A stretch of 38,184 nt of DNA from a virus: positions 1 through 38,184 of the IMG/VR virus record IMGVR_UViG_3300032118_000025; one strand, given 5' to 3'. A program made the translations under genes and the position numbers. The notes under the pieces were generated by a model that was not told the DNA's origin, searched no databases, and saw only the letters and a list, made by a program, of their open reading frames with translations. Shown piece by piece: positions 1-8,554 of the stretch. Positions within the stretch are counted from its first letter, which is position 1. Each line of letters starts with the position of its first letter.

Positions 1-27
1 CTCAGGTCATAGGTATGTGTTAGCCGG

Positions 28-2073
28 ATGGCTATAACCTACGAACAACGTAAAAAATACGCGCAGAAACACAGCCGCGAACTATCCCAATCGGGTAGGG
101 ACATCGGCAAGATCCCTCCAGTCGCCGATCCGGAGCGGAAGGAAGCCACGCAGCGCAGCTTCCGGGCGTTCTGCGAGCGGTACTTCCCCAAGACGTTCGT
201 CCTCGCCTGGTCTCCGGACCATCTCAAGGTTATCGCCAAGATCGAGGACGCGGTCCTTCGCGGCGGCCTCTTCGCGATGGCGATGCCCCGCGGCTCCGGC
301 AAGACCTCGCTCGCGGAGTGCGCGTGCCTCTGGGCGACGATATTCGGCCATCGCGACTTCGTCGCCCTGATCGGCCCCGACGAGGCGCTTGCGCTTCAGA
401 TGCTCGACTCGATCAAGGCGGAGCTCGAGGGCAACGACCTCCTCCTCGAGGACTTCCCCGAGGTCTGCTACCCGATCACCTGCCTCGAGGGGATCGCGCA
501 CCGCGCCAACGGGCAGCTCTGCAATGGCGAGCGGACCCAGATCGGATGGTCCGCGAAGGAGATCGTCCTCCCGACGATACCCGGCTCGTCGGCCTCCGGG
601 GCGATCGTGAAGGTCGCCGGCCTCACCGGCTGTATCCGCGGGATGAAGTTCAAGCGGCCCGACGGGCGAAGCTCCCGTCCGTCTCTGGTGGTGCTCGACG
701 ACCCGCAGACGGACCAGAGCGCGCGGTCCCCGTCCCAGTGCTCGTACCGGGAAAGCATCCTCTCCGGAGCGATCCTCGGCCTCGCGGGACCCGGGAAGAA
801 GATTTCGGGGATCATGCCGTGTACGGTGATCTGGCCGGGGGACATGGCCGACCGGATCCTCGACCGGGAGAAGCATCCGCAGTGGCAGGGCGAGCGGACG
901 AAGATGGTCTATAGCTTCCCGAAGGACGAGGCGCTCTGGGACCGTTACGCCGTGATCCGTGCCGACGGCCTCCGGAAGGGGATCGGGCTCGAGCGTGCGA
1001 CGGCGTTTTACGTCGAGCACCGTGCGGAGATGGACGCCGGCGCTGTGGTCGCCTGGCCCGAGCGGTTCAACCACGACGAGGCGAGCGCGATCCAGAACGC
1101 GATGGACCTGCGGCTTCAGAGCTCCGTGGCGTTTGCGGCCGAGTACCAGAACGAACCGATCGTTACTGACTACGCGGACCAGATCCTCACGGCGGAGCAG
1201 GTCGTCGCGAAGGCGAACGGCTTCGGCCGAGGCGTGGTCCCGCCGAGCGCGACGAAGATTACGATGTTCATCGACCTCCACAAGGACGTCCTCTACTACG
1301 CCGTCTGCGCGTGGGAGGAGAACTTCACCGGGTACGTGATCGATTACGGCACGTTTCCGGACCAGAGGCGTCCGTATTTCGTCTTGACCGAGGCTCCCTA
1401 CAAGCTCGGGGACGTCTACCCGGGGGCCGGGGTCGACGGGGCGCTCGGAGCCGGGCTCGCGGAGCTGGTCAAGGACTTCCTCGGCCGGGACTGGATGTGC
1501 GGCAGCGGCCGGATGCGGATCGAGCGGCTCCTCGTCGACATGGGGTACAAGCCGGCGGTCGCCCAGGCCGTGAAGATGAAGGCTGGCGGCTCCGCGATGA
1601 TGCTCTCGAAAGGCGTCGGGATCCGGGCGAGCCGCAAGCCGATCATCGAGTACACGCGGAAGCCGGGCGAGGTCGTCGGCCACTACTGGTATATTCCGAA
1701 CGTCGCGAAGACGGAGCAGTTCCCGTACGTCCTCATGGACGTGAACTACTGGAAGCGGACGGTCCACGACGGGTTCGCGCTCCCTCTTACCGACCGCGGC
1801 TCCCTGAGCCTCTTCGGATCCGACGGTCGCCGGCACGAGATGTTCGCCGACCACGTCGCGCGAAGCGAGCGGTGGGTCGAGGTGACGGGCCCCGGCGGGA
1901 CCGTGCGCGAATGGTTGTCCCAGCCGACGAGGCCGGACAACCACTATTTCGACTGCCTCGTGGGGTGCGCCGTCGCGGCGTCTATTTCCGGGATCAAGTT
2001 CGAGGGCCAAGGGGTCCAGAAACGAAGTCAGAGGAAACGGTATACACAGGATGATCTGCGGCGACGTGGATGA
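28..2073 (+). CDS. terL: Terminase large subunit
   Basis: This 681-residue protein is the DNA-packaging motor: an ATPase that translocates DNA into the prohead and a nuclease that cuts the concatemer. A Walker A motif (PRGSGKT, residues 87-93) and a Walker B motif (LVVLDDP, about 220-226) mark the N-terminal ATPase. The segment TMFIDLHKD with Asp416 looks like the first acidic strand of the C-terminal RNase H-like nuclease. The length is usual for the family. The ATG at 28 has only a weak upstream SD, but the N-terminus is charged and plausible. It heads the packaging operon and overlaps the next gene by 23 bases. No small terminase is visible upstream or elsewhere in the window. Confidence 0.93.
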   Translation: MAITYEQRKKYAQKHSRELSQSGRDIGKIPPVADPERKEATQRSFRAFCERYFPKTFVLAWSPDHLKVIAKIEDAVLRGGLFAMAMPRGSGKTSLAECACLWATIFGHRDFVALIGPDEALALQMLDSIKAELEGNDLLLEDFPEVCYPITCLEGIAHRANGQLCNGERTQIGWSAKEIVLPTIPGSSASGAIVKVAGLTGCIRGMKFKRPDGRSSRPSLVVLDDPQTDQSARSPSQCSYRESILSGAILGLAGPGKKISGIMPCTVIWPGDMADRILDREKHPQWQGERTKMVYSFPKDEALWDRYAVIRADGLRKGIGLERATAFYVEHRAEMDAGAVVAWPERFNHDEASAIQNAMDLRLQSSVAFAAEYQNEPIVTDYADQILTAEQVVAKANGFGRGVVPPSATKITMFIDLHKDVLYYAVCAWEENFTGYVIDYGTFPDQRRPYFVLTEAPYKLGDVYPGAGVDGALGAGLAELVKDFLGRDWMCGSGRMRIERLLVDMGYKPAVAQAVKMKAGGSAMMLSKGVGIRASRKPIIEYTRKPGEVVGHYWYIPNVAKTEQFPYVLMDVNYWKRTVHDGFALPLTDRGSLSLFGSDGRRHEMFADHVARSERWVEVTGPGGTVREWLSQPTRPDNHYFDCLVGCAVAASISGIKFEGQGVQKRSQRKRYTQDDLRRRG

Positions 2074-2266
2074 GCAAAGCAAAAGGCAGATCTGGCCGAA
2101 TTACGACGAGAACGAGAAGGGGATCGAATGTCCCCGCTGCGGCTGTCGGCACCTCCTCGTCGATACCACGCGGAGGTCATTCGGCCAGATCACGCGGTAT
2201 CGGATGTGCCGGTGGTGCGGCCATCGGATCGTGACGTACGAAAAGGTCCGGGAGGAGACGAAGTGA
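2051..2266 (+). CDS. NrdR-like zinc-ribbon protein
   Basis: A 71-residue protein with two Cys pairs (CPRC at 27-30 and CRWC about 24 residues later) followed by GHRIVTYEKV. Spacing and the trailing R-x-x-TYEK signature match the N-terminal zinc ribbon of the NrdR repressor of ribonucleotide reductase genes, but there is no ATP-cone domain, so it is not a full NrdR. It overlaps the end of terL by 23 bases and the next start by GTGA, so translation is coupled. ATG 2051 gives the longest form; an in-frame GTG at 2066 is an alternative. A nucleic-acid-binding or packaging-accessory role is inference. Confidence 0.72.
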   Translation: MICGDVDEQSKRQIWPNYDENEKGIECPRCGCRHLLVDTTRRSFGQITRYRMCRWCGHRIVTYEKVREETK

Positions 2267-2616
2267 AGATCGAGGAGCAGCAAGTCGTCCGGGTCGACGG
2301 GAAGAGCGTCCTGACGGTCTGGACCGACATCGAGACCGGCGCGGTACGGTACGAGGTGGCCGGCCAGACGGTTGTCAACGTCCAGACGCCGCAGGGGGTC
2401 GCGCAGGCTCCGGTACCGTTCACGTTTCAAATCCTGGCGGAGAACCTACCGGACGCTTGCAAGGACCTCGACGCGCGGATCCAGGAGGCCGCCGGGAAGG
2501 CGACGATGGAATTTATCGCCAACATCAACGCGCAGCAGAAGCGGATCCAGGTCCCGCGCGGGGATCAGATCATACAGTTCCAAAGGGACCCGTCGAGGCC
2601 CAACAGCCACCCCTGA
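2263..2616 (+). CDS. Hypothetical packaging-module protein
   Basis: I chose the GTG at 2263 because it overlaps the preceding TGA (GTGA) and follows the purine-rich GGGAGGAGACG SD. The frame is open further upstream but lies inside the zinc-ribbon gene. The 117-residue product starts VKIEEQQVVRVDGKSVLTVW and is rich in beta-type alternation in its first half, ending in a charged helix. I do not recognise the family. Its place between terminase and portal suggests a packaging or head-assembly accessory. Confidence 0.65.
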   Translation: MKIEEQQVVRVDGKSVLTVWTDIETGAVRYEVAGQTVVNVQTPQGVAQAPVPFTFQILAENLPDACKDLDARIQEAAGKATMEFIANINAQQKRIQVPRGDQIIQFQRDPSRPNSHP

Positions 2617-2693
2617 TCCCGATTTTGTCCTATTAGTAGTACTCCGGCGCTATTCCCTGGTTTTCCAAATATTTACGCGGTAAAGCCCGGGGT
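2617..2693 (+). other. Short intergenic gap before the connector gene
   Basis: A 77-base gap, more AT-rich than its neighbours, separates the terminase-side genes from the connector gene. It holds a small dyad (TTTAC-gcg-GTAAA near 2674). I see no convincing promoter or terminator. Confidence 0.3.
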
Positions 2694-2900
2694 ATGAGCA
2701 CCAGCCTCGACGACATCGAGAGCGCGCTCGGTGCGGCGCTCACGAGCCCCAAGCACGTCCGGGTCGATTCGATCGACGTCGACAAGCCTTCGATCCCCGA
2801 CCAGATCGCCGCCGCGAAGTTCCTTCAAGGGGTCGCCTCGACCAAGGACTTCGCGAAGGCGTTTACCCGGATCAAGATCGTCCCGCCCGGGAGCGTCTGA
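2694..2900 (+). CDS. gpW-like head-tail joining protein (positional)
   Basis: A 68-residue protein beginning MSTSLDDIESALGAALTSPK, lying directly between the terminase module and the portal. Lambda gpW has the same length and the same place (terminase, W, portal), and the amphipathic helices (DQIAAAKFLQGVAS) fit a small connector. Sequence similarity to gpW is not obvious by eye, so this is a positional assignment. The SD is poor. The stop lies 2 bases before the portal GTG start. Confidence 0.5.
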   Translation: MSTSLDDIESALGAALTSPKHVRVDSIDVDKPSIPDQIAAAKFLQGVASTKDFAKAFTRIKIVPPGSV

Positions 2901-2902
2901 TC

Positions 2903-4336
2903 GTGTGGCCGTTTAGGAAGGCCAGCGCCCCGAGGAAGGCGATCCTCGCTCGGTTCGACTCGGCGCAGACCACGGCCGACAACCGCAAGCACTGGATCAA
3001 CGCCGACCTCCTCTCCGCCGACGCCGCGGCGAGTCCCGAGATCCGGAGTAGAATCCGGTCTCGGGCGCGCTACGAGGTCGCGAACAATAGCTACGCCCGC
3101 GGGATCGTCCTGACGCTCGCGAACGACACGATCGGGACCGGGCCGAGGCTCCAGATGGCGACGGGGGCCGCGGCCACCGATCGCCTGATCGAGAAGGAGT
3201 TCGGTGCGTGGGTCGACGAGGTCGGCCTCTCCGAGATCCTCCGGACAATGCGGATGGCAAGGGCCCAGGACGGGGAGGCGTTCGCGCTCCTTGCGACGAA
3301 CCCCATCTACCAGCATCCGATCAAGCTCGCGGTCCGTCCGATCGAGGCGGACCAGGTGACCACGCCGGACTTCTCGAGCCTTGAACCTAACGCGGTCGAC
3401 GGGATTCTCTTCGACTCCTACGGGAACCCGTCCCAGTACCACGTACTCCGGGTCCACCCCGGGGCGATGGTCGCGTTCCCGGCCGATTACCAGCGGATCC
3501 AGGCCCGGTACATGATCCATTGGTTCCGGTCCGACCGTCCGGGCCAGTCCCGGGGGCTCCCGGATATCCTCCCGGCGCTTCCGCTCTTCGCCCAGCTCCG
3601 GAGGTACACGCTCGCCGTGATCGCGGCGGCCGAGAGCGCGGCGGACATCGCCGTCGTGATGAAGACCAATACCCCCGCCGGGGGCGAGGCGGCCGAGGTT
3701 TCGCCGATGGCGGAGATGGAGTTCCAGCAACGGATGGCGGTCTTCGCCCCCGAGGGCTGGGAGCCGACGCAGCTCAAGGCAGAGCAGCCGGCGACGACCT
3801 ACGAGATGTTCAAGAAGGAGATCCTGAACGAGATCGCCCGCTGCCTGAACATGCCCTACAACGTCGCCGCGGGGAACTCCTCGTCCTACAACTACGCCTC
3901 GGGCCGGCTCGACCACCAGACGTACTACAAGTCGATCGCCGTGGATCAGCGGCACTGCGAGGCGGTCGTCCTCGACCGGATACTCGCCGCGTGGATCGAG
4001 GAGGCGACCCCGGTCTACGGGCTCGAGCTGATCGGCGTCCCGGGCCACCAGTGGTTCTGGGACGGGCACGAGCACGTCGACCCCCAGAAGGAAGCGACGG
4101 CGCAGGCGCAGCGGCTCGCGAGCAACACGACGACGCTCGCCGCCGAGTATGCTCGGCAGGGGCTCGACTGGGAGGAGCAGCTCGAGCAGAGGGCGAGGGA
4201 GCTCGAGGTCATGCGAAAGCTCGGCCTCCCGGCCCCCGGGGCGGCCCCCGCGGCTACCGAAGACCAGCCCGAGGAGGAGCCCGAGGAAGATCCGGCCGAG
4301 GCCGACACCATAGAGGAGAACGACGATGCCGAATGA
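2903..4336 (+). CDS. Portal protein, lambda family
   Basis: The 477-residue portal forms the dodecameric ring at the unique vertex through which DNA passes. Lambda-family traits are the early ARYEVANNSYARGIV segment, the MARAQDGEAFALLATNP strand-helix region, and the YNVAAGNSSSYNYASGRLDH motif that precedes the last conserved helices. Length is normal. The start is GTG (VWPFRKA), 2 bases after the previous stop. The last about 30 residues are very acidic (EEEPEEDPAEADTIEEND). The 3' end overlaps the protease-capsid gene by 11 bases, so the SD for that gene (AGAGGAGA) lies inside the portal gene. Confidence 0.93.
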   Translation: MWPFRKASAPRKAILARFDSAQTTADNRKHWINADLLSADAAASPEIRSRIRSRARYEVANNSYARGIVLTLANDTIGTGPRLQMATGAAATDRLIEKEFGAWVDEVGLSEILRTMRMARAQDGEAFALLATNPIYQHPIKLAVRPIEADQVTTPDFSSLEPNAVDGILFDSYGNPSQYHVLRVHPGAMVAFPADYQRIQARYMIHWFRSDRPGQSRGLPDILPALPLFAQLRRYTLAVIAAAESAADIAVVMKTNTPAGGEAAEVSPMAEMEFQQRMAVFAPEGWEPTQLKAEQPATTYEMFKKEILNEIARCLNMPYNVAAGNSSSYNYASGRLDHQTYYKSIAVDQRHCEAVVLDRILAAWIEEATPVYGLELIGVPGHQWFWDGHEHVDPQKEATAQAQRLASNTTTLAAEYARQGLDWEEQLEQRARELEVMRKLGLPAPGAAPAATEDQPEEEPEEDPAEADTIEENDDAE

Positions 4337-6380
4337 GAAGACGCTGATCCTCGCTGTCGCGAAGTTCGAGATCCTCGAGGCGGCGCTCAAGGGCGAGGAC
4401 GGGAAGCCGAAGCTCCCGACCTTCGAGATGCTCGCCTATACCGGCGCCCCGATGAAGCTCATGGGGTGGCGGTACCCGGTCATCGTGGACCTCGACGGCC
4501 TCTCGATTCCGAGCCAGCAGAGGCCGATCCGCTTCTGCCACGATTCCATGATCGGGATCGGGCACACGGAATCGATCTCGATCCAGGGCGGATCCCTGAT
4601 CGCACGCGGCGTCATCTCGCGGGACACCGCGGAGGCGAAGGAAGTCGTGGCCTCGGCCAAGAACGGATTCCCGTGGCAGGCGTCAATCGGCGCCTCGGTC
4701 GAATCGCAGGCCGATTTCGTCAAGGAAGGCGAATCGGTCGAGGTCAATGGAAGGAAGATCCCCGGGCCGGTCAACGTGGTCCGGAAGTCGACTCTCGGTG
4801 AAATCAGTTTCGTGGACCTGGGAGCCGACGGGAACACGTCGGCGACGATCGCCGCGAAGGCGGCAAAGGAGTTAGCCATGCCGGATGACGGAAAGACGGA
4901 AGAGGGCAAGGAGGTCGAGGCCGGCAAGGTCGAGACCAAGCCCGAGGAGAAGAAGAAGGAAGAGGCCAGCCCGGGCGGGCGTGCGGACGAGATGGTCGCC
5001 GAGGCTTACCGCCGGCGCGCAATCGACGACATGACGGTCTCCGCCCAGTCCGAGCACCAGGACGACCCGGAGGCGTGCGAGCGGTTCCGGGACCTGGGCC
5101 AGCGGCACATCGAAGCGAAGACCTCGGCGAAGGACTTCGAGATCGAGCTCCTGAAGGAAAAGCGGCCCCTGGTCCATTCCCGAGGCAGGGACGACCGCGG
5201 GGCCGGGGACGTGCTCTCCGCCGCCGCCACGATCGCGGGTCTCGGAGACGAGGTCGCCGTCAAGGCGCACGGGGAGCGCGCCGTCGAGTCCGCGAGGAAG
5301 CAGTTCGGGCACGACATCGGGCTCCAGGAGATCATGCTCAAGGCCGCCGCCTCGAACGGCTACCACGGCCGGCAACGGGTCACGATCGGGAACTGGCGCG
5401 AGGTCTGGAGCTACGCCGCGGGCGACATCCGCGCGGCGGGGTACTCCACGGTGAACCTCCCGTACATCCTCGGGAACGTCGCGAACAAGGCGGCGGGGAA
5501 GGTCGGCGCGGATCCGAGCTGGGTTGCTCCGCTCATCTCCGGGGCCGCGAGCCATGCGAACTTCCAGAGCCACACCGTCTTCTCGATGGGCGCCAACGGC
5601 ACGCTCGAGAGCGTCGGGCCGGGCGGGGAGCTCAAGCACATGCGGCTCTCCGAGGACACCTACACGCGGCAGGTCGGGACCCGGGGCGCCGTCCTCCGCC
5701 TCTCCAGGACCGACATCATCAACGACGACATGGGCCAGTTCGCGAAGAACGCCCAGACGCTCGTCCGGAAGGGCTACAACGCCCGCGAGAAGGCGCTCTT
5801 CACCCTGATCATCGCGAGCGGCGCGGGGAGCTCGCACTTTACGGCGGCGCGCACGAACTACATCAGCGGCGCGACCACGGTCCCGGGGACGCTCACCGGG
5901 ATGACCGCCGCGGTCAAGGCGTTCCGGAAGCTGACCGGGGTCGACAACGAGCCGATCAACGTCGATCCTTCGATCGTCATTGTCTCGCCGAGCTACGAGG
6001 CGGCAATGAACGCGCTCCTCGGGGCCGCGGTCCCCGCGCTGGTCGTCAGCCGTATCGAGACCGCCGCCAGCACTCCGGTCTTTTCCGGGGCCACGAACAT
6101 CTACTCCGGCCGGTTCGGCGGAAAGGCGATCACGAGCCCGTGGCTCGAGAACACCTCGATTGGCGGATCCGACGGCTCGACCGCGTGGTACCTCTTCGCC
6201 GACCCCAACATCCTTCCCTGCTACGAAATCGCGTACCTCAACGGGCAGCAGACGCCGACGGTCGAATATTTCGGCCTCGAGAGCGAGGCCGATTCGCTGG
6301 GCGTCGCGTGGCGGATCTACTGGGACTTCGGAGTCGCCGCGGCCGAGTGGCGCGCGGGCGTCAAGATCGCCGGCGCGTAA
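4326..6380 (+). CDS. Prohead protease / scaffold / major capsid fusion
   Basis: A 684-residue polyprotein. Residues 1-170 form an HK97-type prohead protease: His72 in FCHDSMIGIGH and Ser120/Ser124 in WQASIGASVE are the likely catalytic residues, followed by LGEISFVDLGAD. Residues about 171-325 are charged, helical and scaffold-like (EEKKKEEASPGG). Residues about 328-684 are the major capsid protein of the Mu gpT-like type: FSMGANGTLE, GPGGELKHMRLSEDTY, then LRLSRTDIINDDMGQFA. Protease-capsid fusions are a known arrangement. The mature shell protein should be released by self-cleavage. An excellent internal SD and ATG at 4865-4880 may also yield the scaffold-capsid part alone. Confidence 0.9.
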   Translation: MPNEKTLILAVAKFEILEAALKGEDGKPKLPTFEMLAYTGAPMKLMGWRYPVIVDLDGLSIPSQQRPIRFCHDSMIGIGHTESISIQGGSLIARGVISRDTAEAKEVVASAKNGFPWQASIGASVESQADFVKEGESVEVNGRKIPGPVNVVRKSTLGEISFVDLGADGNTSATIAAKAAKELAMPDDGKTEEGKEVEAGKVETKPEEKKKEEASPGGRADEMVAEAYRRRAIDDMTVSAQSEHQDDPEACERFRDLGQRHIEAKTSAKDFEIELLKEKRPLVHSRGRDDRGAGDVLSAAATIAGLGDEVAVKAHGERAVESARKQFGHDIGLQEIMLKAAASNGYHGRQRVTIGNWREVWSYAAGDIRAAGYSTVNLPYILGNVANKAAGKVGADPSWVAPLISGAASHANFQSHTVFSMGANGTLESVGPGGELKHMRLSEDTYTRQVGTRGAVLRLSRTDIINDDMGQFAKNAQTLVRKGYNAREKALFTLIIASGAGSSHFTAARTNYISGATTVPGTLTGMTAAVKAFRKLTGVDNEPINVDPSIVIVSPSYEAAMNALLGAAVPALVVSRIETAASTPVFSGATNIYSGRFGGKAITSPWLENTSIGGSDGSTAWYLFADPNILPCYEIAYLNGQQTPTVEYFGLESEADSLGVAWRIYWDFGVAAAEWRAGVKIAGA
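4865..4880 (+). promoter_or_regulatory. Internal SD and start codon inside the capsid fusion
   Basis: AAAGGAG at 4865-4871, a 6-base spacer and an in-frame ATG at 4878-4880 (codon 185) lie exactly at the border between protease and scaffold segments. Initiation here would give a 500-residue scaffold-capsid protein without protease. This resembles lambda C/Nu3, where the scaffold is made from an in-frame start within the protease gene. Use of this start is inference. Confidence 0.6.
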
Positions 6381-6412
6381 GCAGCAGCCGGGAGCGAAAG
6401 GAGACCTGAGAC

Positions 6413-7144
6413 ATGTCGAATCTTTTCACGTTCTTGAGCGAGGGCATTGCCCTGGACCATACCCCGGCGTCGGCGCTGACCGGGGGGCAGCTTATCCAAC
6501 TCTCGGGGAAGCGGGTGGCGATCACCACGGAGCCGGTCGCCGCCAGCGTGCTGGGGTCCGTCCAAACCGATGGGAAATGGAGCGGCCCCTACGTCGGCGG
6601 CGTCTGTAACGTCGGCGACAACCTCTGGTGGGACGCCAACGGGACGCCGTACGGGGGCGCCGCGAACGGCGCGCTCACGAACATCGGAGCCGACGGCGAC
6701 TGGTGGGTCGGGACGGTCTCGGCCGCTCCGGCCGCCACCGACGCCACGGTCAACTTCATCCTCAACGAGCAGAACATAAATCAGCCCGTTTGGTTCGGTC
6801 GGACGTATTTAAAGTCCGCCGTCGACATCACCATGGTCGAGGCGACCCATTCCGGCGGGGTGATCGAGATCACCGCTGACGCGAAGACCGTCACGCTCCC
6901 GATCGGAGTCGTCGGGATGGAGCACATCATCGTCAACCGGGTCGCCGACGGCGGCTCGCTCCTGACGGTCGACCTCAACGGGAACGAGATCATCCGCGGG
7001 ATGAACCTCACGATCGCCGCGACGAAGACCGCGAACAACACCAAGGTTACGCAGATCATGGGGGACTGGATCCACCTGGTCTGCACCGTTGCCGCGACGG
7101 CGTGGCGTTGCGTCGGCATTCGCGGGACCTGGGTCACCAGCTAG
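6413..7144 (+). CDS. DUF2190-like capsid decoration protein with added C-terminal domain
   Basis: A 243-residue protein directly after the capsid gene, with a good SD (GAAAGGAGA). Residues about 1-110 resemble DUF2190/head-decoration proteins (TGGQLIQLSGKRVAITTEPV, then repeated Gly-Asn-Trp turns). Residues about 120-243 form a second beta-rich unit (EATHSGGVIEITADAKTVTL ... CTVAATAWRCVGIRGTW) like modules at the ends of tail fibres and head fibres. The combination suggests a surface decoration or head-fibre protein. Function beyond capsid association is inference. Confidence 0.68.
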   Translation: MSNLFTFLSEGIALDHTPASALTGGQLIQLSGKRVAITTEPVAASVLGSVQTDGKWSGPYVGGVCNVGDNLWWDANGTPYGGAANGALTNIGADGDWWVGTVSAAPAATDATVNFILNEQNINQPVWFGRTYLKSAVDITMVEATHSGGVIEITADAKTVTLPIGVVGMEHIIVNRVADGGSLLTVDLNGNEIIRGMNLTIAATKTANNTKVTQIMGDWIHLVCTVAATAWRCVGIRGTWVTS

Positions 7145-7150
7145 TCACCG

Positions 7151-7513
7151 ATGACCGATCTAATCCAGACCGGGGTGGCGTGGCTTGACGTACAGCGGAA
7201 AGCCTACCTGTCCCGTCTGGTGACGTACCAGCGTGGCCTCGACTCCGTTTCGGTCGGGGCCACGCTGGGTACGTTCGAGGAGGAAGGGTTCGACGAGTCG
7301 GGCTCGATCATCCGGACCCGGCGGATCGACTTCATCATGACGGCCGCCGACCTGATCCTCGACGGTGCGGTCGTCAAGCCGATCCCGGGGGATCGGATCG
7401 TTGACGGGACGGACACGTACGAGGTCATGGCGGTTATTAGCGGAGAGCATTACCGGGTCGCGGACTCCTCCGGCCTCATGGTCCGGATCCATACGAGGCT
7501 GATCGACGAGTAA
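7151..7513 (+). CDS. Head-tail connector (head closure/stopper-like) protein
   Basis: A 120-residue small beta-barrel-type protein. The pattern IPGDRIVDGTDTYEVMAV...YRVADSSGLMVRIHT matches head-closure (stopper, gpFII/gp16-like) proteins, which seal the portal after packaging and receive the tail. It lies in the usual slot between the capsid and the tail terminator. The SD is weak and the gene sits 6 bases after the previous stop, so it is probably coupled. Confidence 0.7.
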   Translation: MTDLIQTGVAWLDVQRKAYLSRLVTYQRGLDSVSVGATLGTFEEEGFDESGSIIRTRRIDFIMTAADLILDGAVVKPIPGDRIVDGTDTYEVMAVISGEHYRVADSSGLMVRIHTRLIDE

Positions 7514-7516
7514 ACC

Positions 7517-7942
7517 ATGTCGCTGATCATCGATATCGCGGACGCGATCGTATCTTCTCTGAACGATCACGAGTTCAGCCAGGACCTCACGGCCGAGCGC
7601 AAGTACCTCCAGATCTTTGAACTGCCGGAGATGGCCGAGCTACACGTAACCGTCGTCGCGCAGAGCCTGGAACGGACGGAGATCACGAAGGATGGGACGG
7701 ACAGGGCCGATGTACAGGTGGCCGTTTTCGTCCAGAAAAAGCTCGCGAAGATCGAGGACGACGGAGAGGTCGACGACCTGATGGATCTGGCGCAGGAGAT
7801 CGTCCTCTATCTCGAGGGCATCAGGACTTTCGGCGGCGCGGTATGGTCCAAGACGGAGCACAATCCGGTCGTGCTGCCTGGGCACTTCGACAAGCTGCGG
7901 CAGTTCACGAGCGTTATCACGCTCAGCCTAACGGCAATGTGA
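7517..7942 (+). CDS. Tail terminator / tail completion protein
   Basis: A 141-residue alpha/beta protein beginning MSLIIDIADAIVSSLND, with a central strand (ELHVTVVAQSLERTEITKDG) and a helical DLMDLAQEIVLYLEG segment. This order is typical of gpU/HK97 gp10-type tail terminators, which cap the tail tube and join it to the head. It sits 3 bases after the stopper-like gene and just before the tail tube gene, as expected. Confidence 0.65.
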   Translation: MSLIIDIADAIVSSLNDHEFSQDLTAERKYLQIFELPEMAELHVTVVAQSLERTEITKDGTDRADVQVAVFVQKKLAKIEDDGEVDDLMDLAQEIVLYLEGIRTFGGAVWSKTEHNPVVLPGHFDKLRQFTSVITLSLTAM

Positions 7943-7972
7943 CCGGCCGCTTGAAAACGGAGGACAAAGACG

Positions 7973-8473
7973 ATGGCGACCATCAGGCTCGGGAAAGACG
8001 TACTGATCCAGATCGATACCGCTGGAGTAGGCGGAGCTGGGGCTACCTGGGTCTCTATCGCGCAGCAGACCGACGGGAAGCTCGACGTCAAGACGGACAA
8101 GATCGACACCACGGTCAAGGGCGACAACGGCTGGACCAAGGAGCTCCCCGTCGCGCAGGGCTGGACGATCACCTGCGAGGGCAAGGCGGATCCGGCCGAC
8201 CCGACCTACGCCCTGCTCTGGGCTGCTCAGATTACCGGAACGGTCGTCTACTGGAGACTCAGCCGCGGGTACATTGCCGGGACGTCGTACGAGGGGACGG
8301 CGTACGTCTCGTTCGGCGAATCGTACCCGCTCAAGGACGCGGTCGGCTTCTCGCTCGAGCTCTCCTGCCAAGGAAAGCCGACGGTATCGACCCCGTTGGC
8401 GAGCCCCTCGGCGAGCAAGTCGGCGAGCCCATCCGCGAGCGCGTCCGCGAGCCCGTCGGCGTCGTCTTCTTAA
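7973..8473 (+). CDS. Major tail tube protein with Ser/Ala/Pro-repeat tail
   Basis: A 166-residue tail tube protein. Residues 1-140 are beta-rich with the usual pattern (MATIRLGKDVLIQIDTAG, KLDVKTDKIDTTVKGDNGW, then WTITCEGKADPADPTYALLW). Position between terminator and tail chaperones fits, and a GGAGG SD precedes it. Unusually, residues about 141-166 are low complexity: repeated SPSAS/SAS units replace the immunoglobulin-like domain that some tail tube proteins carry. The same motif makes up most of the protein at 36675. Each tube ring would display six such tails on the outside of the tail if this is the tube subunit. Confidence 0.82.
   Translation: MATIRLGKDVLIQIDTAGVGGAGATWVSIAQQTDGKLDVKTDKIDTTVKGDNGWTKELPVAQGWTITCEGKADPADPTYALLWAAQITGTVVYWRLSRGYIAGTSYEGTAYVSFGESYPLKDAVGFSLELSCQGKPTVSTPLASPSASKSASPSASASASPSASSS
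8395..8470 (+). repeat. Short Ser-Ala-Pro repeat block in tail tube gene
   Basis: Imperfect tandem units of tcsgcgagc / ccstcs code for [20 protein letters not shown]. Codon use is mostly TCG/TCC/AGC for Ser and GCG for Ala. The protein-level motif equals the long array at 36850-37617, but the DNA is not an identical copy. Confidence 0.8.
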
Positions 8474-8492
8474 CGATAGGATCCTGGGTCGG

Positions 8493-8522
8493 CCTGGCTC
8501 GATCCCTCTCTGACGAGCCGGG
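8493..8522 (+). terminator. Candidate terminator hairpin after tail tube gene
   Basis: CCTGGCTCG (8493-8501) pairs with CGAGCCGGG (8514-8522) across a 12-base loop; one pair is G-T. It is followed by tcggccCTTTAACG rather than a clean T-run. GGGTCGGCC occurs on both sides. It lies in the 81-base gap between tail tube and tail chaperone genes, where phages often reduce read-through. Confidence 0.4.
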
Positions 8523-8554
8523 TCGGCCCTTTAACGACAGAGAGGAGAATCACG

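Noticed and set aside
82-2082. Long open frame (about 660 codons) on the minus strand opposite terL
   Set aside because: It is an antisense by-product of GC-rich codon bias; the plus-strand frame has Walker motifs and normal coupling. The same applies to long minus frames opposite the portal, tape measure and glycosyltransferase genes.
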